From NCBI RefSeq assembly GCF_037975245.1, contig NC_092577.1, forward strand, positions 19,838,898 to 19,902,897: 64,000 bases of DNA, given 5' to 3'. The stretch is from Apostichopus japonicus (taxonomy: Eukaryota > Echinodermata > Holothuroidea > Aspidochirotida > Stichopodidae). Shown here in pieces: positions 46,107-58,003 of the stretch. Position 1 is the stretch's first letter. Each line of letters starts with the position of its first letter. Position numbers and translations under genes: made by a program. The notes below the pieces were generated by a model, which ran no database searches, was not told the DNA's origin, and saw only the letters and a program-made list of their open reading frames with translations.

Positions 46107-47740
46107 TACATCATCAAATAACATATTAAGAATTACATAATGATTTCTTAATGGAACCTGAATTACTGAAAACACTGAATGCATCATTCGTCAGCTTATG
46201 AATTTGTGTTTATGCACGACTTGTTCTTTGGAGAAGAGGAAAATGTTGTATACCGATGATTATGTATGTAAAAGGCTAAAGCGCCCTCCATCAGAGAATG
46301 GACCGATAAGCCCAACCATTACTGAGGTACGTTTAATACATACGGCCAAAGAACCGGCCTGAATCGTAGCCATCCGTCTCGTCCATTATCTACCTACATA
46401 ACAGCAAGGAAACAACTGTACTGACTTTTCACATTGAATAAATTCTTTAGCAGAAGTAGAATCGCTGTTGAGTATAAATATAGCCTTTACAAGTAAAGCA
46501 AAATGCTGGAAAAAGTTCTTCATAATACCATACAATGTAGGAATACAATAATAAAACAACCAGGACCCTCAACTCTGATGCTTTCCAAAATTGAAAGTGC
46601 TCTTCGCCCTGGAGATTGTGTGTAGTGGTTTAATATTGGCTATTCTAACATCAACCTCAGCTTCATGTTTTCACATGGAAAATAACTCCTTTGAACAACA
46701 ACTGTCAAACCATACACGGAGTTGTGCGTAAATTAATGCACTCCAAGTAATACAGTATGCATGTAGTCCCTAGCAGTCCCACATATCAGATCACAACCAG
46801 TACCAGTGAGGAATGTAGGCCCCTTAATTCCGTTAACCATACTTTGTTTCCATCATTAACTAACAAATTGTGTGTTCGCTTAGGACCACTGGGGTTTGCT
46901 GGATCATATGGGTAAGTCCTACCTGATGATAATTGTCTAGAACATACTATGGCAAGAACTATTGTTGTTTTTTCTTGTCTAGGAGGTAATTGCAGAACTT
47001 ATGAAACTTTATAGGGTTCTGAATTTTCCCAAAAAACATTAAATAAATCAAGACTGGTCTTGCATATGTTAGGGGTTAATGTAGGGATGTGACTTAAATC
47101 CCTGCTAAATTGTCTTTAACACCCACAATTAGGGGAGGAGCTTAGAGCTCTTGAATATTTATGATCCCTGTCTAGAACACACCCGGTGCATACGGAAAGC
47201 GCCCCCCTTAATAGCGCATAAAATGAACAAAATTTACACGCTGCTAACGCGAGAAAATGTGCATCTTTACATCACCGCGGAAAAGTGGAAGGATACAGTA
47301 TTGTTGCTTTACTTGTTAATGACACCACGAGAATTAGAGGTGAAAATCTGCTCGAACCCGTATTCTGGTCCTGTCTGATCTGGATTTTGTCAGAGTTTGA
47401 AAGAAAATTTTAACGTTCTGCTCTACCTCAGCAAAGAAACGTTACCGTATCATAAAATCCGGGTAACTTTGTTAGGGTAAGGAAATTTTCCTAATTCTCA
47501 CCGTTACTACTAGTAAAAATGAAACTGAAGCCTTTGAAGGACTGACTAGCCTAGTAAGAATAAGAGGACTAGCCTAAGCTAACATAGCAACAGTAATAAC
47601 ACTGTTCGTCTTATATATCTGCAATAGACCTTGCAATTATAGGCCAGCCCAATACCACTAGTACTATTAACTAAGTAGGTCTATCGCTAAGCCCAAAGCT
47701 TCAATAAAAAGCAGGCCATATGTAGGATGATTGTCTCAAA
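46107..47740. other. Intergenic stretch, no supported gene
   Basis: About 1.6 kb with no recognised feature. The 75-codon frame at 47151-47378 has a plausible amino acid composition but no recognisable domain and no clear splice context. Confidence 0.4.
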
Positions 47741-48028
47741 ATGGAGGATTTGTTTCATAATAGGTAAGTTATAAAAGGAAATAACCAAGCACTGGCAGGC
47801 ATTGCAGACCGATTGGTAAAAAGAGGTAATTTTTCGACCAAGGCTGCCAGGTCAATTCATAATCTCAAGACACTTTTCCACGATAACGTGCTATATTTGG
47901 GGTCTATACAGCAGACATTTAAAGGCATTGAAAACCACGTGCGGCCGTCTGAAAAAGTTAAGTTTCTGTTGCTTGCAAGTGACGTTTTGTTCGTGTTGCT
48001 ACAATATGCAGACAGTATAGAAACGTGA
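47741..48028 (+). other. Candidate host exon pair of unknown function
   Basis: A short ATG segment (47741-47763, MEDLFHN) ends in a strong donor AG|GTAAGT. Just downstream a frame is open from 47768 to a TAA-type stop at 48028 and reads like a helical protein end (for example SEKVKFLLLASDVLFVLL). It contains possible acceptors ..TTGCAG near 47806 and ..GCCAG near 47850. I do not recognise the protein. The LINE derivative begins 150 bp further on. It could be a terminal exon, a relic or chance. Confidence 0.25.
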
Positions 48029-48179
48029 TACCTTGTTATCTTTAGCTGGACCTATGATGTCCATCGCTGTTTCGTTGTGCGGTGGGTATTGACCGCAGCT
48101 GTATATGGGGACAAACTAAAACGAATGACAATTGACTTTGTACAGGGTTAATTATCATACACGAATGACAGCGAATGTG

Positions 48180-50095
48180 CTTTTTACGTGCAAAGAAACT
48201 GACAACGGACCAAAGGTCAACAAAACCAAAAACAATCACAGTCTGTTTAACAACCACCAAAAACCCAACTGAAAACCCACAAAGAGAAATCTCTCACTAA
48301 CCCACAAATGTATAAAATATAGCGTTTAACGTGACGTGAAAAGGACACGGACCCAAAGGCTAACAGAACCAAAACAATAAAGCTCCACAAACCACCCCCA
48401 AAAAGCCAACACCAAACCACAAAACCCCCAACCCATATTATGTAAGGACCACACAAACCCCCCACCCCACACATAACAAGTAACTAACTCCAAAATTCAT
48501 CTGGGGTACGCCGTCCCGATAGCAGACGACAGGCTTGCGCATTACCTGCGAAATTTTCCCAATACGGGTCTTTTCAAGCCCCTAACAGTATTCCCCCTTT
48601 TCTTACGAGGGGGCAGAGTTCTTAACTCCTCGTCAACCTTGATCGAGTGGACCTCCCTGTCAGGAACAGGAGGTCCACTAGCGACCATCGTGTCCGGTAA
48701 AGCGGAAGCGGCTGCGGGTAGGGTGGAAGGGCCACTCGAGTCAATGAGATCAGTGGCCTGTTTTGTCTCATCAAACCAATCGGAGGACTCCTTAGCCACA
48801 ACTAATAAGGCTGTAGTGCAGTCCTCCATTGGCGAGTCAGAATCTGGGCCACTTAATGTCACTTGGGCCGGTTGACTCGGGGCCCGACTAGTATCACCGA
48901 TAGCGGGCGTAGCTACCGGTGAACCAGTACAAGCGGCATCCTGCGCCGCGTGCCACTCCGCTAGTACCATCTCCGCCGTTTTGTCCTGCTCTGCCTCAGT
49001 GGGCAGGCTGGCAGTCTCGGCAAGTTCGATCAGGGGAGAGGTCGGACACGAAAGGGGGAACAAAGCCTCCACCGGGGCGCTAGTGTCGGACACTGGGGCG
49101 ATGACAGGAGCATCGTGTGGTAGGGTGTCAGAGGCCGGGACAGGGACCGCTTCAACCACGCCCGTAGCCACTCTCGCGGCGTATGAGCGGTCTGGGCATA
49201 AACGGGCGAGATGGCCCGTTTTCCCACACGAGTTGCAAACGATATCCCCTTTACACTCGGCCAGGGTATGCCCAACCTGTAAACAGCGGCTACACCGCTT
49301 GTTCGGGCACAACCTGGCCTCATGCCCTTCCAGCCCACACCTCCAACAAGTGCGAGGCTGGCCCGGGTATGCAATGTGGGCCCTGTGCCCATTAGCCCAC
49401 AAGGTAGAGGGGATATCGGACTTGAGTTCGATTCTAACTCGTCTAGTCCCGGTCTTGACACCTTTACATTCAAGGAATTCCGGCTCCTCGTAGCCGGTCA
49501 CTTTCCCAAAACGCCCCAGTGTCCGCACAACAACCTGTTCAGACATGTCCAGAGGGAGATGGAGGACTGTCACCCACACCGAACTGTGATACGGTGTGAC
49601 CTTCAGTCCCTCAACTCCCTCCAACACATGGACGCCTCGGACGCGGGCAGCCTCCGAGGTAAACCGTACATCAAAACAATTCATACCCCGGAGAGGTTTA
49701 CGCTGAAGCGCGTCAACCTCTCCAGGGACCTTTAAACCAACAGAACGGAAAACTGAAAAAACTTGTCCGGGGACGACCTTAGCCTCCCCCGAAAAACTCA
49801 ACAATACGATTTTGCTGTCACGGCGAGCCGCCATGACAGCTAGGGGTGTGGCAAAGCCACGCACCTATACACAAACCAAAACGAAACAAACCCAAAACAC
49901 ACAAAGTACACTAAAACAAACTGTACACTAATGAAGGGCCAACGTAGAAACACAATAAAGGTGTGGTGAACGAAAGGTGGAGAGCAGCCGAAAACACGTC
50001 CGCACTCCACGAGAACTGAACTGGAAGAAGTAAGATTGTTCTCTGTATACTGAACTGAACTGGAAGAAGTAGGATTGTTCTCTCTATACGGTGGC
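48180..50095 (-). mobile_element. ORF1-only LINE derivative, copy B
   Basis: Read on the minus strand: a 5' leader with two 39 bp tandem repeats (50014-50092), a conserved block CGTGGAGTGCGGACGTG shared with the full-length LINE leader at about 37334-37350, an intact ORF1, then only ~360 nt to a 3' end CACGTAAAAAG at 48180. ORF2 (over 3 kb in the full-length element) is absent. A second copy at 56197-58003 has the same ORF1, the same residual junction (GCCTGTCGTCTGCT) and the same 3' UTR, so the deletion was inherited from a common master. No target duplication was found, and the 5' end is approximate. Confidence 0.85.
48542..49834 (-). CDS. Intact LINE-type ORF1 protein with three zinc knuckles
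   Basis: 430 residues from the ATG at 49834 (MAARRDSKIVLLSF); an open extension to 49864 starts with GTG and is ignored. It aligns along its length with ORF1 at 37536-38627. The conserved N-terminal part is followed by knuckles CWRCGLEGHEARLC, CSRCLQVGHTLAEC and CNSCGKTGHLARLC at roughly residues 160-215. The tail is longer (~210 residues) and rich in alanine, proline and threonine. No stop or frameshift occurs, unlike the copy at 56.3 kb. Likely an RNA-coating protein supplied in cis to the derivative's own transcript while RT comes from an autonomous relative (inference). Confidence 0.88.
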   Translation of the reverse strand: MAARRDSKIVLLSFSGEAKVVPGQVFSVFRSVGLKVPGEVDALQRKPLRGMNCFDVRFTSEAARVRGVHVLEGVEGLKVTPYHSSVWVTVLHLPLDMSEQVVVRTLGRFGKVTGYEEPEFLECKGVKTGTRRVRIELKSDIPSTLWANGHRAHIAYPGQPRTCWRCGLEGHEARLCPNKRCSRCLQVGHTLAECKGDIVCNSCGKTGHLARLCPDRSYAARVATGVVEAVPVPASDTLPHDAPVIAPVSDTSAPVEALFPLSCPTSPLIELAETASLPTEAEQDKTAEMVLAEWHAAQDAACTGSPVATPAIGDTSRAPSQPAQVTLSGPDSDSPMEDCTTALLVVAKESSDWFDETKQATDLIDSSGPSTLPAAASALPDTMVASGPPVPDREVHSIKVDEELRTLPPRKKRGNTVRGLKRPVLGKFRR

Positions 50096-53000
50096 CACAT
50101 GTACATCTCTTGCTAACAAACAGATACTCACAATGTTGTTTTTGTAGTTGCTAGTTGTTGTTGTACATTTAAATAAGTGATACTTGCCATGTGTTTTCTT
50201 TGAGAAGATTACCAGTGTTATATTTACCCAGTAAGCAAATCCCGCGGGCCGCCGGTGGCCGTAGGCGGCTCATTAGCGGCCATAGCGCCAGCGGCCAGTC
50301 GACCACCGATGGACCGCTGCGGGTTGTATACATCGGGGCAATGCTTTGAAAATTCCATCATGGGTATCTTCCATGATTGGCGCCAATATTGTCCTTTTTA
50401 ATTTTTCGTTGTCATGCGCAGATAGACTGGCAGATATAGGCGACACCGTACTGTTGTACGTGAAGGCATTGAAGAATCGCTGGTATTCCTCCGTCTTGAC
50501 AGAACAAAAGGTATATGTGACCAATTAAACGTAATTACAGTAGTATAAAAACTTTTTGGCTCAACATGTGTTAGTTACTAGCAACGTAAGCATAGCATTT
50601 AAAAGAAATAAATAACGTCATTCGCTTGGAGCCTTGGTAAGCGTAACGTTAGGCTAGGCCCCTGCTCCAAAGGTTGCACATAACGTAGGCTATGCACATC
50701 TAGTGCACTATTCTGGCTAAAGTCGGCAGGCCTAGCTTTTTTTAGTGTGCGGTGTCGGTGTACGTAGCCTATGTGTTAGTCGCCTAGTGTATGTAGCCTA
50801 CATATAGGCCTAACATGTTTTTTTTAAGGTTGAAATTATTAGGCCTACTATATTATGTTTCGTTGTGACTTTTCCTACGAAAATGTTAGCATGATAGGCC
50901 TAGGCCCAAATTGTTATTTCAAAAACATAATTTGATTGCAAATGCTTCTTGGATAATATAGTAATAATAATCGATGGTTTTCCAAAGGAAAACAAAATAT
51001 TCATGGAATAAGCAAGGATTAGATAAAGCTACAGTACACAATCTGTCTAGCTCTCCTTACTCATCAGCACATGCTAGTATGCAGCTGGGCTCGAAATTAA
51101 CGGTCGTCTGCTTGTCCCGGACGCGAGATTTTTTTCCCAGCACATCATTTGCATACCTCGCTTCTCATTGGCTGGGGTCCGTATACATAAGATTCATTAC
51201 AATATCAACTAGCAGCTGAGGCAGTGAATCGCTCATCACATACCACATTTCACAAGGCCACTTTGCAACGCTCAAAAAAAGAAAACAGTCTAGCAGCAGA
51301 ATGTACAATATACGCGTTTGAGTAGAGTTAATTATATTTGTCGGTGTGTTATGCCACGGTTGTAGAGGGGCTGTGGTTATGTATCGCACAACTATGTTGC
51401 TGTCAATTTAAAGAAGTTAAATCAAACCGGAACAGTTTGAAGATGATACCCAAAAAATGACCATATTGTTTATGTATTCAATAACTAGAATCCACAGTGG
51501 CAGTGGTACTATATACTAACATGCATGACTAAATACTAGGCCTATATTTCGTAGAATATTATCTGAAAACCGTGCCAAAGGGTCATAATAAACCGTTTCA
51601 AAGGTTCATAGTTTCGAAATTCAATTCATATCAGTTTAAAGTTTAAAAGCATCTCAAGTAAATAGTCAACCAGAAACGGTCAAGCTGTCCAATGATTTGA
51701 ATGCTTCAAAAAAGTTTTGAAGCAAGCAAACGCCTGGTACTAATCTGCGTTCATTGCATCGCAGTACTCTGTACAGCAAGTTCCACCATCACTTCGAAGC
51801 TTGACGCTTGTCAAAAGTAACTTATTCGATTTATTGGCTTTTCATGTTTGGATCATGAACCTATGTAATCATTATCTTCAAAGAAGGACAGTTATCTATA
51901 ATGAGACGTGTAGACTCAGTCAGGGTCGCAGTATTGTTTTACGAACTTATGGATGTAAATGTACACAAACAAGTCCGCGCAAAGTTGTCTCAAGACAAGC
52001 GTCCCGGACAAGCGATTTTTGGCTGGGAAAACCACTATTTATTTTATGGTTGTCAGCGACACAACCATTTGCCTACCTACGCACTTACGCCAATAAACAA
52101 CAAGCCTAAAAAACATACACATGGCTCGACACTAACGATTGCCCGGGGCAAGTAAAAAAATATCGACCGAGCAAGCTCCCTCTTATTCTCAATTGCCCGA
52201 ATCGGCAAGTGGTAACTCCGTTTGAAAAAAGGATCGATACATTACGAAACATTGAATCAACATCGAGAGCAATGAAACAATATTCACACTGCATATAGCA
52301 GCGCCCCTACAATGTACATTAGCTTTATTTTTATAAATGCAAGTGGTAGTGATATGTGTTGTTACGATTTGTGAACCACTTAACGCGTGCTTTATCACAA
52401 ATTATTTATAACAACAAACAATGGCTGTCAACGCTTAGCGAGACCAAATACCATCATTCGCGAAATTGTGTATAGCAATCCGTATATTTTGCAATAATAA
52501 CATTTTAGCACAATACTTTCCGACGTCAAAGAGAATCGCGGTAAGTAACGAATCAGAATGGTCGATCTATACCTAACATGGGCATACACACATGTGTGCA
52601 ACACTTGATTATGCTACAAAATCTGTGATTGGCTGGTGAAAACAAGATTGTACAAGATTGTGGATATTTTTCGTACTTAAAAAAAACCCGAAAATACTAA
52701 ACATTAATATATTGTTGGAGGTACAAAAAACTTGGTACATTTAGTGGCCAAAATTTTGATGGTCATATGGAAGTCAAATTCCTAAACATTGTTGGATCTA
52801 CATGAAACTTGGTATATATAGGTAACATTTAGTGAAAATTGTGACATTTCCTATTACGTGACTTGCAATGTACTGTATCACTGAGCGCCACTTTGAAAAA
52901 GTGTCAATTTGTATATAGTAACAGATAAACGACCAAAGGAAAATTCATATGACTTTAGTCATTTTAATCAATATTAAAATCATAAATAACATTTCGCAGT

Positions 53001-53650
53001 ATAATTCACAATTAAATTCGCTTAACAGCATCAGTGAGAACATACAAATACTTTAGCAGAATTGGTTTTCATGTACCCTTACATCAACCCTTAGCGTGAT
53101 CAGGTGATTGAAATTGGCAAATATCTCATAAACTAGAGCACCAATGGTGCAGAAGCTCATAAAATGTAGGGCCCACAAAACTTTATGGCCCAGCAAATTT
53201 CAGGGCATTTTTCAGATTCGACCAATTTTGGGCTCATGAGGGATAACCACCCCCCCTCCGTTAGCAGAATCCTGGCCACACCACTGGCTATAATTCCTAT
53301 TTTTCCCCTTTAAATCCTATTTTACCCACTCTCTCAAACAATACCACTGACCTACCCTATTAAACTTTCTGCCCTCTACCTCAGCAGACCTGAAGCACTC
53401 CTTGCCAAAATTTTGGCTGGCTGCATACATACCTCAGGCTGAAGACTTCTAAGAATCGGCAAGTGCTGATTGGCTATAGGGCTCTCATGCTTACAGTTGA
53501 ACAGTTAATAACAACTCCCAATCCTGCTTTAATTCCACTAACAGCCTCTGCAGAGCTTAACCACACATGTAAAGAAACAATGCAGAGACTGGGAGACAAA
53601 TTAAAGGAGCTTTGGCAAAAGGTCAAGGCTCAGATCTTTTTAAACAATGG
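50096..53650. other. Intergenic stretch with one candidate exon
   Basis: Mostly unique-looking DNA with aggcct runs at 50660-50900. GGCTCGAAATTAACGG near 51088 and a similar GGCTCGACACTAACG near 52123 resemble hAT terminal sequence, but no partner end or target duplication is visible. Apart from the exon at 50422-50510, no gene is supported. Confidence 0.4.
50422..50510 (+). other. Candidate 89 bp internal exon with a BH3-like motif
   Basis: A strong pyrimidine tract and acceptor (..TTCGTTGTCATGCGCAG) end at 50421 and a donor AAAAG|GTATATG follows at 50511. The exon reads DRLADIGDTVLLYVKALK and onwards without a stop. The L-x-x-x-G-D core resembles the BH3 helix of Bcl-2-family proteins such as BAK, but this is short and could be coincidence. 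No neighbouring BH1/BH2 exon was found in the window. Confidence 0.25.
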
Positions 53651-54335
53651 GGATTAATTGTAATGAATTAACTTTTGACCAAAAATTATTAGGCATCACC
53701 TTATTCATACACAATCCAACAATCATCAGTTCAACTTTGAATATGATCCATCAAAATCTTGAGGAGATTGAGATATTTCAAAATATTACAAAGAATGACC
53801 CCCTAAATGACATTTGACCTCAATTTTCCGAACACCCCTCGTAACTCTCATCCCGAGGAACGTTGTGACCAAGTTTCATTCTAACTGGCCATACACTGTA
53901 CGAACAGGAGCAATTTTAAAATATAGGGCCGCGGCCCGGGCCACAAAAGACCCCTAGTTGATCTTTGAATCTCAAATTCATGAACACCCTGAAGGTAAAA
54001 CTTCTATAGTACTATCGTGACAAACCCTCAACATTGTACCATGAAATCTGTAGGAGAAGAAGCATTGCAGGTGACATTTGACCACAAATTTCAGACCATT
54101 TCTGATGGCCCTATACCCAATGGTCCTTGTGTCCAAGTTTCATGAAATTCCATCAAGCACTGTGCGAGTGGGACCGGTTTACCAATTGTTGACGGATAGA
54201 ATGATAGAGTGATAGACGCCGCACTGTAACAATAGCTCACACCAGCATGCTGGTATGAGCTGGTATGAGCTGAAATTTCTGAAATCACTATTTTATTAGT
54301 AGACAAGTTGCTTATTGTACCATATATAGGGTATA
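53651..54335. repeat. Decayed interspersed repeat
   Basis: Two related blocks contain 'gtgaccaagtttcatt..' near 53870 and 'gtgtccaagtttcatg..' near 54131, followed by similar 'cactgt.cgaac/gagtgggac' words about 260 bp apart. This phrase pattern is common in non-coding parts of invertebrate interspersed repeats. Family and limits are unknown. A 15 bp direct repeat TGGTATGAGCT-type run sits at 54250-54272. Confidence 0.4.
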
Positions 54336-54339
54336 TTTG

Positions 54340-54515
54340 CTTTTTACATGACCCGCCCTGCGGGATCCAAAACGTCACGGCCAAACGGCACTACCTAAAC
54401 ATCCCACTCTAACAAAGAAAATTCAAGTCAAGCGAGCCAAAAAGTAAAATACGCCCAACAACCCACTCAAGGACGACCAGCACGTAGCGAAACGAAACAC
54501 CCCTCCCCTGCACAC
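54340..54515 (-). mobile_element. LINE 3' UTR fragment, copy C
   Basis: A 5'-truncated piece of the zinc-knuckle LINE. On the minus strand it matches the 3' UTR of the element at 42.0-42.2 kb, including a GC hairpin (CCCGC..GCGGG), and ends CATGTAAAAAG at 54340. No coding sequence remains and no target duplication was recognised. Confidence 0.8.
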
Positions 54516-54865
54516 CTGTAGCGTCGTTCTTGGTTAATAGCGCCACCAAATTTGTTCTGCTAAAGAAAAATGCTAACTGCACGATCGATTGCGATCACGC
54601 TGTAAAATAATTGAAATTAACTGCTTACGGGGGTGCATGGGGGGGGGGGTGTTTTAGAGTGTGAATTCATGTGTATCAATCAAGTATGAATGACAGGTGT
54701 ATCAACATATCACCTTAAATTGTACGGGCAATGCCAGTTACAGCTAGTGTATCCTAACTTCAGAGAGAGTTGCAACAACAACACGAGGATAGAAAATACA
54801 GCGAGCTACGTATTTGTACTTTCTTTATGTCTACATAAAAGGTTTACAACTGCAACGGTGAAGGT
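54516..54865. other. Possible BEL/Pao 5' region
   Basis: 350 bp upstream of the BEL gag, with a G run at 54640-54650. It may include LTR or leader remains (for example from TGTATCAACATATCAC at 54698), but without a second LTR this cannot be confirmed. Confidence 0.3.
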
Positions 54866-56196
54866 ATGGCTGAGTCAGGACCAAAGCCGGTTGAAGATAG
54901 CGGTGTGAGTGACGTTACAACTTTGAAGAGATCCTGTAGTGGATATGTGGGTCTATAAGCCAGGTATTACAAGGAGCTGGAGGCGCTTTTAACAGACCCC
55001 ATGAATTATGAACGGGCCTCTAAGAAATACGCTGAGCTGAATAATATATTTGAGTCTTACGTGTCAAGGTATAATGAGTATGCCAGTAAACTGGAAGAGA
55101 AGAAGGCATACGTAGCCTCTGAGCAGTTTGTTAACCGTGTAAACAAGGTTCAGTTTGACAAACGAATAACGGAATGGTTCCAGGAAGTTTAGAAGGTCCC
55201 AAACAAAGATGATAGGCCAACGAGATGCGACACAGAAGTAGAATCCGTTAGAAGCTATCGGTCAAGGGGTAGTGCGCTAATCAGACACTTCACCAATCAG
55301 ACTGAAGGAGGCTAAGGCAAGGAAGGCATTGGCAGATCTGAAGAGGCAGCAGTTGACTAAAATGCAGAAACTGAGAGAACAGCAATTTCAGTTACAACAT
55401 GAACTTGCTCGGGCTGAAGTAGAGAACGGCATTGCTAGTGCTGAACCGAACTACACATATGGCAAGAAGAAATACGTACTGAAGATGGCCGAGGTGAAGA
55501 ACCTAAAGGAACCCAGGATGCTGGGAAGGTTGGTCACAAGCCTAGGGAAGTTAAAGGTTCCTGTGTTACACTAAATCCTAATGCACCAGAATTCATAATT
55601 AATGTAAAGGGAAAATTGTCAAATGAAAGTAATCTGTTACAGTTTATGCAGGCCATTAATTTGTCTGTACACTTGCCCAAACCAATGGGTATGCGACTGT
55701 ATAAATGATCAAAGGCGCCATTATCCACCTTCCTTGCCAAATAATAGGACAATGGTTGAGTCAAGAATTGAGCTTGAGGAAGCGGCTCCTCAAGGATGAG
55801 GATCTCCATCAGCGGTATAAGGCTGTGATGGAAGACTATCTGAGAAAGGGATATGCACGCAAGGTAGACGTGAGCGGAGATGTCTGTAAGCGAGGTGAGA
55901 TTTGGTACCTTCCACATCATCCTGTGATTAATCCCAATTAGCCAAATAAATTGCGAATCGTTTTGGACTGTGCGGCGCAATACCAAGGATTATCCCTGAA
56001 CAGTGAACTCCTGCAGGGGCCGGACAATACCAATAACTTGATTGGGGTGTTAACTCGATTCCGAGAAGAGAAGATTGCCATAGCAGCGGATACCGAGGGA
56101 ATGTTTAACCAGGTCAGAGTGGCACCAAGGGACCTTGATGCTCTGCGGTTCTCATGGTGGGATCAAGGCGATCTCACAACATCACCACAAGAATTT

Positions 56197-58003
56197 TAAC
56201 TTCGCTTTCGCTCTCCACTTTTCGTTGACCACACACTTTGTGTTTTTAACGTTGGTCTTTCAATAGTTTCAAGTTTGTGTATTGTAGTTTTGGCTTGGTT
56301 AAGTGGTTTTTGCTTTTCGTAGGTGAGTGGCTTGGCCACACCCCTAGCTGTCATGGCGGCTCGCCGAGACAGCAAAATCGTATTGTTGAGTTTTTCGGGG
56401 CAGGCTAAGGTCGTCCCGGACGACCTGAAATTTCTTGGAGGACGAACTGATTTTTTTTTTTTCAGTTTTGCGTTCTGTTGGTTTAAAGGTCCCTGGAGAG
56501 GTTGACGCGCTTCAGCGTAAACCTCTCCGGGGTATGAATGTTTTTGATGTTCGGTTCACCTCGGAGGCTGCCCACGTCCGAGGTGTCCATGTGTTGGAGG
56601 GAGTTGAGGGACTGGTCACACCGTATGACAGTTCGATGTGGGTGAGAGTCCTCCATCTCCCTCTGGACATGTCTGAACAGGTTGTTGTACGGACACTGGG
56701 GCGTTTTGGGAAAGTAACCGGCTACGAGGAGCCGGAATTCCTTGAATGAAAAGGTGTCAAGACCGGGACTAGACGAGTTAGAATCGAACTCAAGTCCGAT
56801 ATCCCCTCTACCTTGTGGGCTAATGGGCACAGGGCCCACATTGCATATCCGGGCCAGCCTCGCACTTGTTGGAGGTGTGGGCTGGAAGGGCATGAGGCCA
56901 GGTTGTGCCCGAACAAGCGGTGTAGCCGCTGTTTACAGGTTGGGCATACCCTGGCCGAGTGTAAAGGGGATATCGTGTGTAACTTGTGTGGGAAAACGGG
57001 CCATCTGGCCCGTTTATGCCCAGACCGCTCATACGCCGGGAGAGTGGCTACGGGCGTGGTTGAAGCGGTCCCCGTCCCGGCCTCTGACACCGTACCACCT
57101 GTTGCTCCTGTCATCGCCCCAGTGTCCGACACTAGCGCCCCGGTGGAGGCTTTGTTTCCCCTTTCGTGTCCGACCTCTCCCCTGATCGAACTTGCCGAGA
57201 CTGCCAGCCTGCCCACTGAGGCAGAGTAGGACAAAACGGCGGAGATGGTACTAGCGGAGTGGCATGTGGAGCAGGATGCCGCTTGTACTGGTTCACCGGT
57301 AGCTACGCCCGGCCCAAGAGACATTAAGTGGCCCAGATTCTGACTCGCCAATGGAGGACTGCACTACAGCCTTAGAAGTTGTGGCTAAGGAGTCTTCCGA
57401 TTGGTTTAACGAGACGAAACAGGCCACTGATCTCATTTACTCAAGCGGCCCTTCCACCCTGCCAGCAGTCGCTGCCGCTATTTCGGCTTCGATGGTCGCT
57501 AATGGACCTCCTGTTCCTGACAGGAAGGTCCACTCGATCAAAGACGAGAAGCTAAGAACTCTGCTCGCTCGCAGGAAAAGGGGGAACACGGCTAGGGTCT
57601 GAAATGACCCGTATTGGGAACAAAACATCGTAGATAGGCACCTCGTCACCCTTAATGTGAATGGGTTGAGGGGTACCCCCAAAAAGGCCTGTCGTCTGCT
57701 GTCGGGACGGCGTTCCCCGGGTGAGGGGGTTGTGTGGTCGTTACATAATATGCGTTGGTTTTTTCTGTTTGTAGTTTGGAGTTGGCTTTTTGGGGCCGGT
57801 TTGTAGTGTCTTTTTGTTTTGCTTCTGTTGGCCTTTGGGTCCGTGTCCTTTTCACGTCACGTTAAACGCTATGTTAGTGAGAGATTTGTGTTTGTGGGTT
57901 TCAGTTGGGTTTTTGGTGGTTGTTTTTGGTGGTTTTACAGACTGAGATTGTTTTTGGTTCTGTTGACCTTTGGTCCGTGTCGGTTTTTTTGGCTCATAAA
58001 AAG
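56197..58003 (+). mobile_element. ORF1-only LINE derivative, copy A, inserted in BEL/Pao
   Basis: A 1807 bp insertion in BEL RT with an exact 9 bp duplication CAAGAATTT (56188-56196 and 58004-58012); the BEL protein reads on across the join. ORF1 (from the ATG at 56353) is damaged: sequence replaced around 56430-56465, a TGA near 56749, a stop at 57227 and a frameshift near 57310. The three knuckles remain (56860-57015). After ORF1, about 60 nt of ORF2 start survive (TLNVNG, near 57650), then the deletion joins the 3' UTR, which ends CATAAAAAG. Copy B at 48180-50095 shares this join. Confidence 0.9.

Noticed and set aside
51084-52150. A hAT element between GGCTCGAAATTAACGG and GGCTCGACACTAACG
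   Set aside because: Both sequences point the same way, so they are not inverted ends, and no 8 bp duplication is seen.
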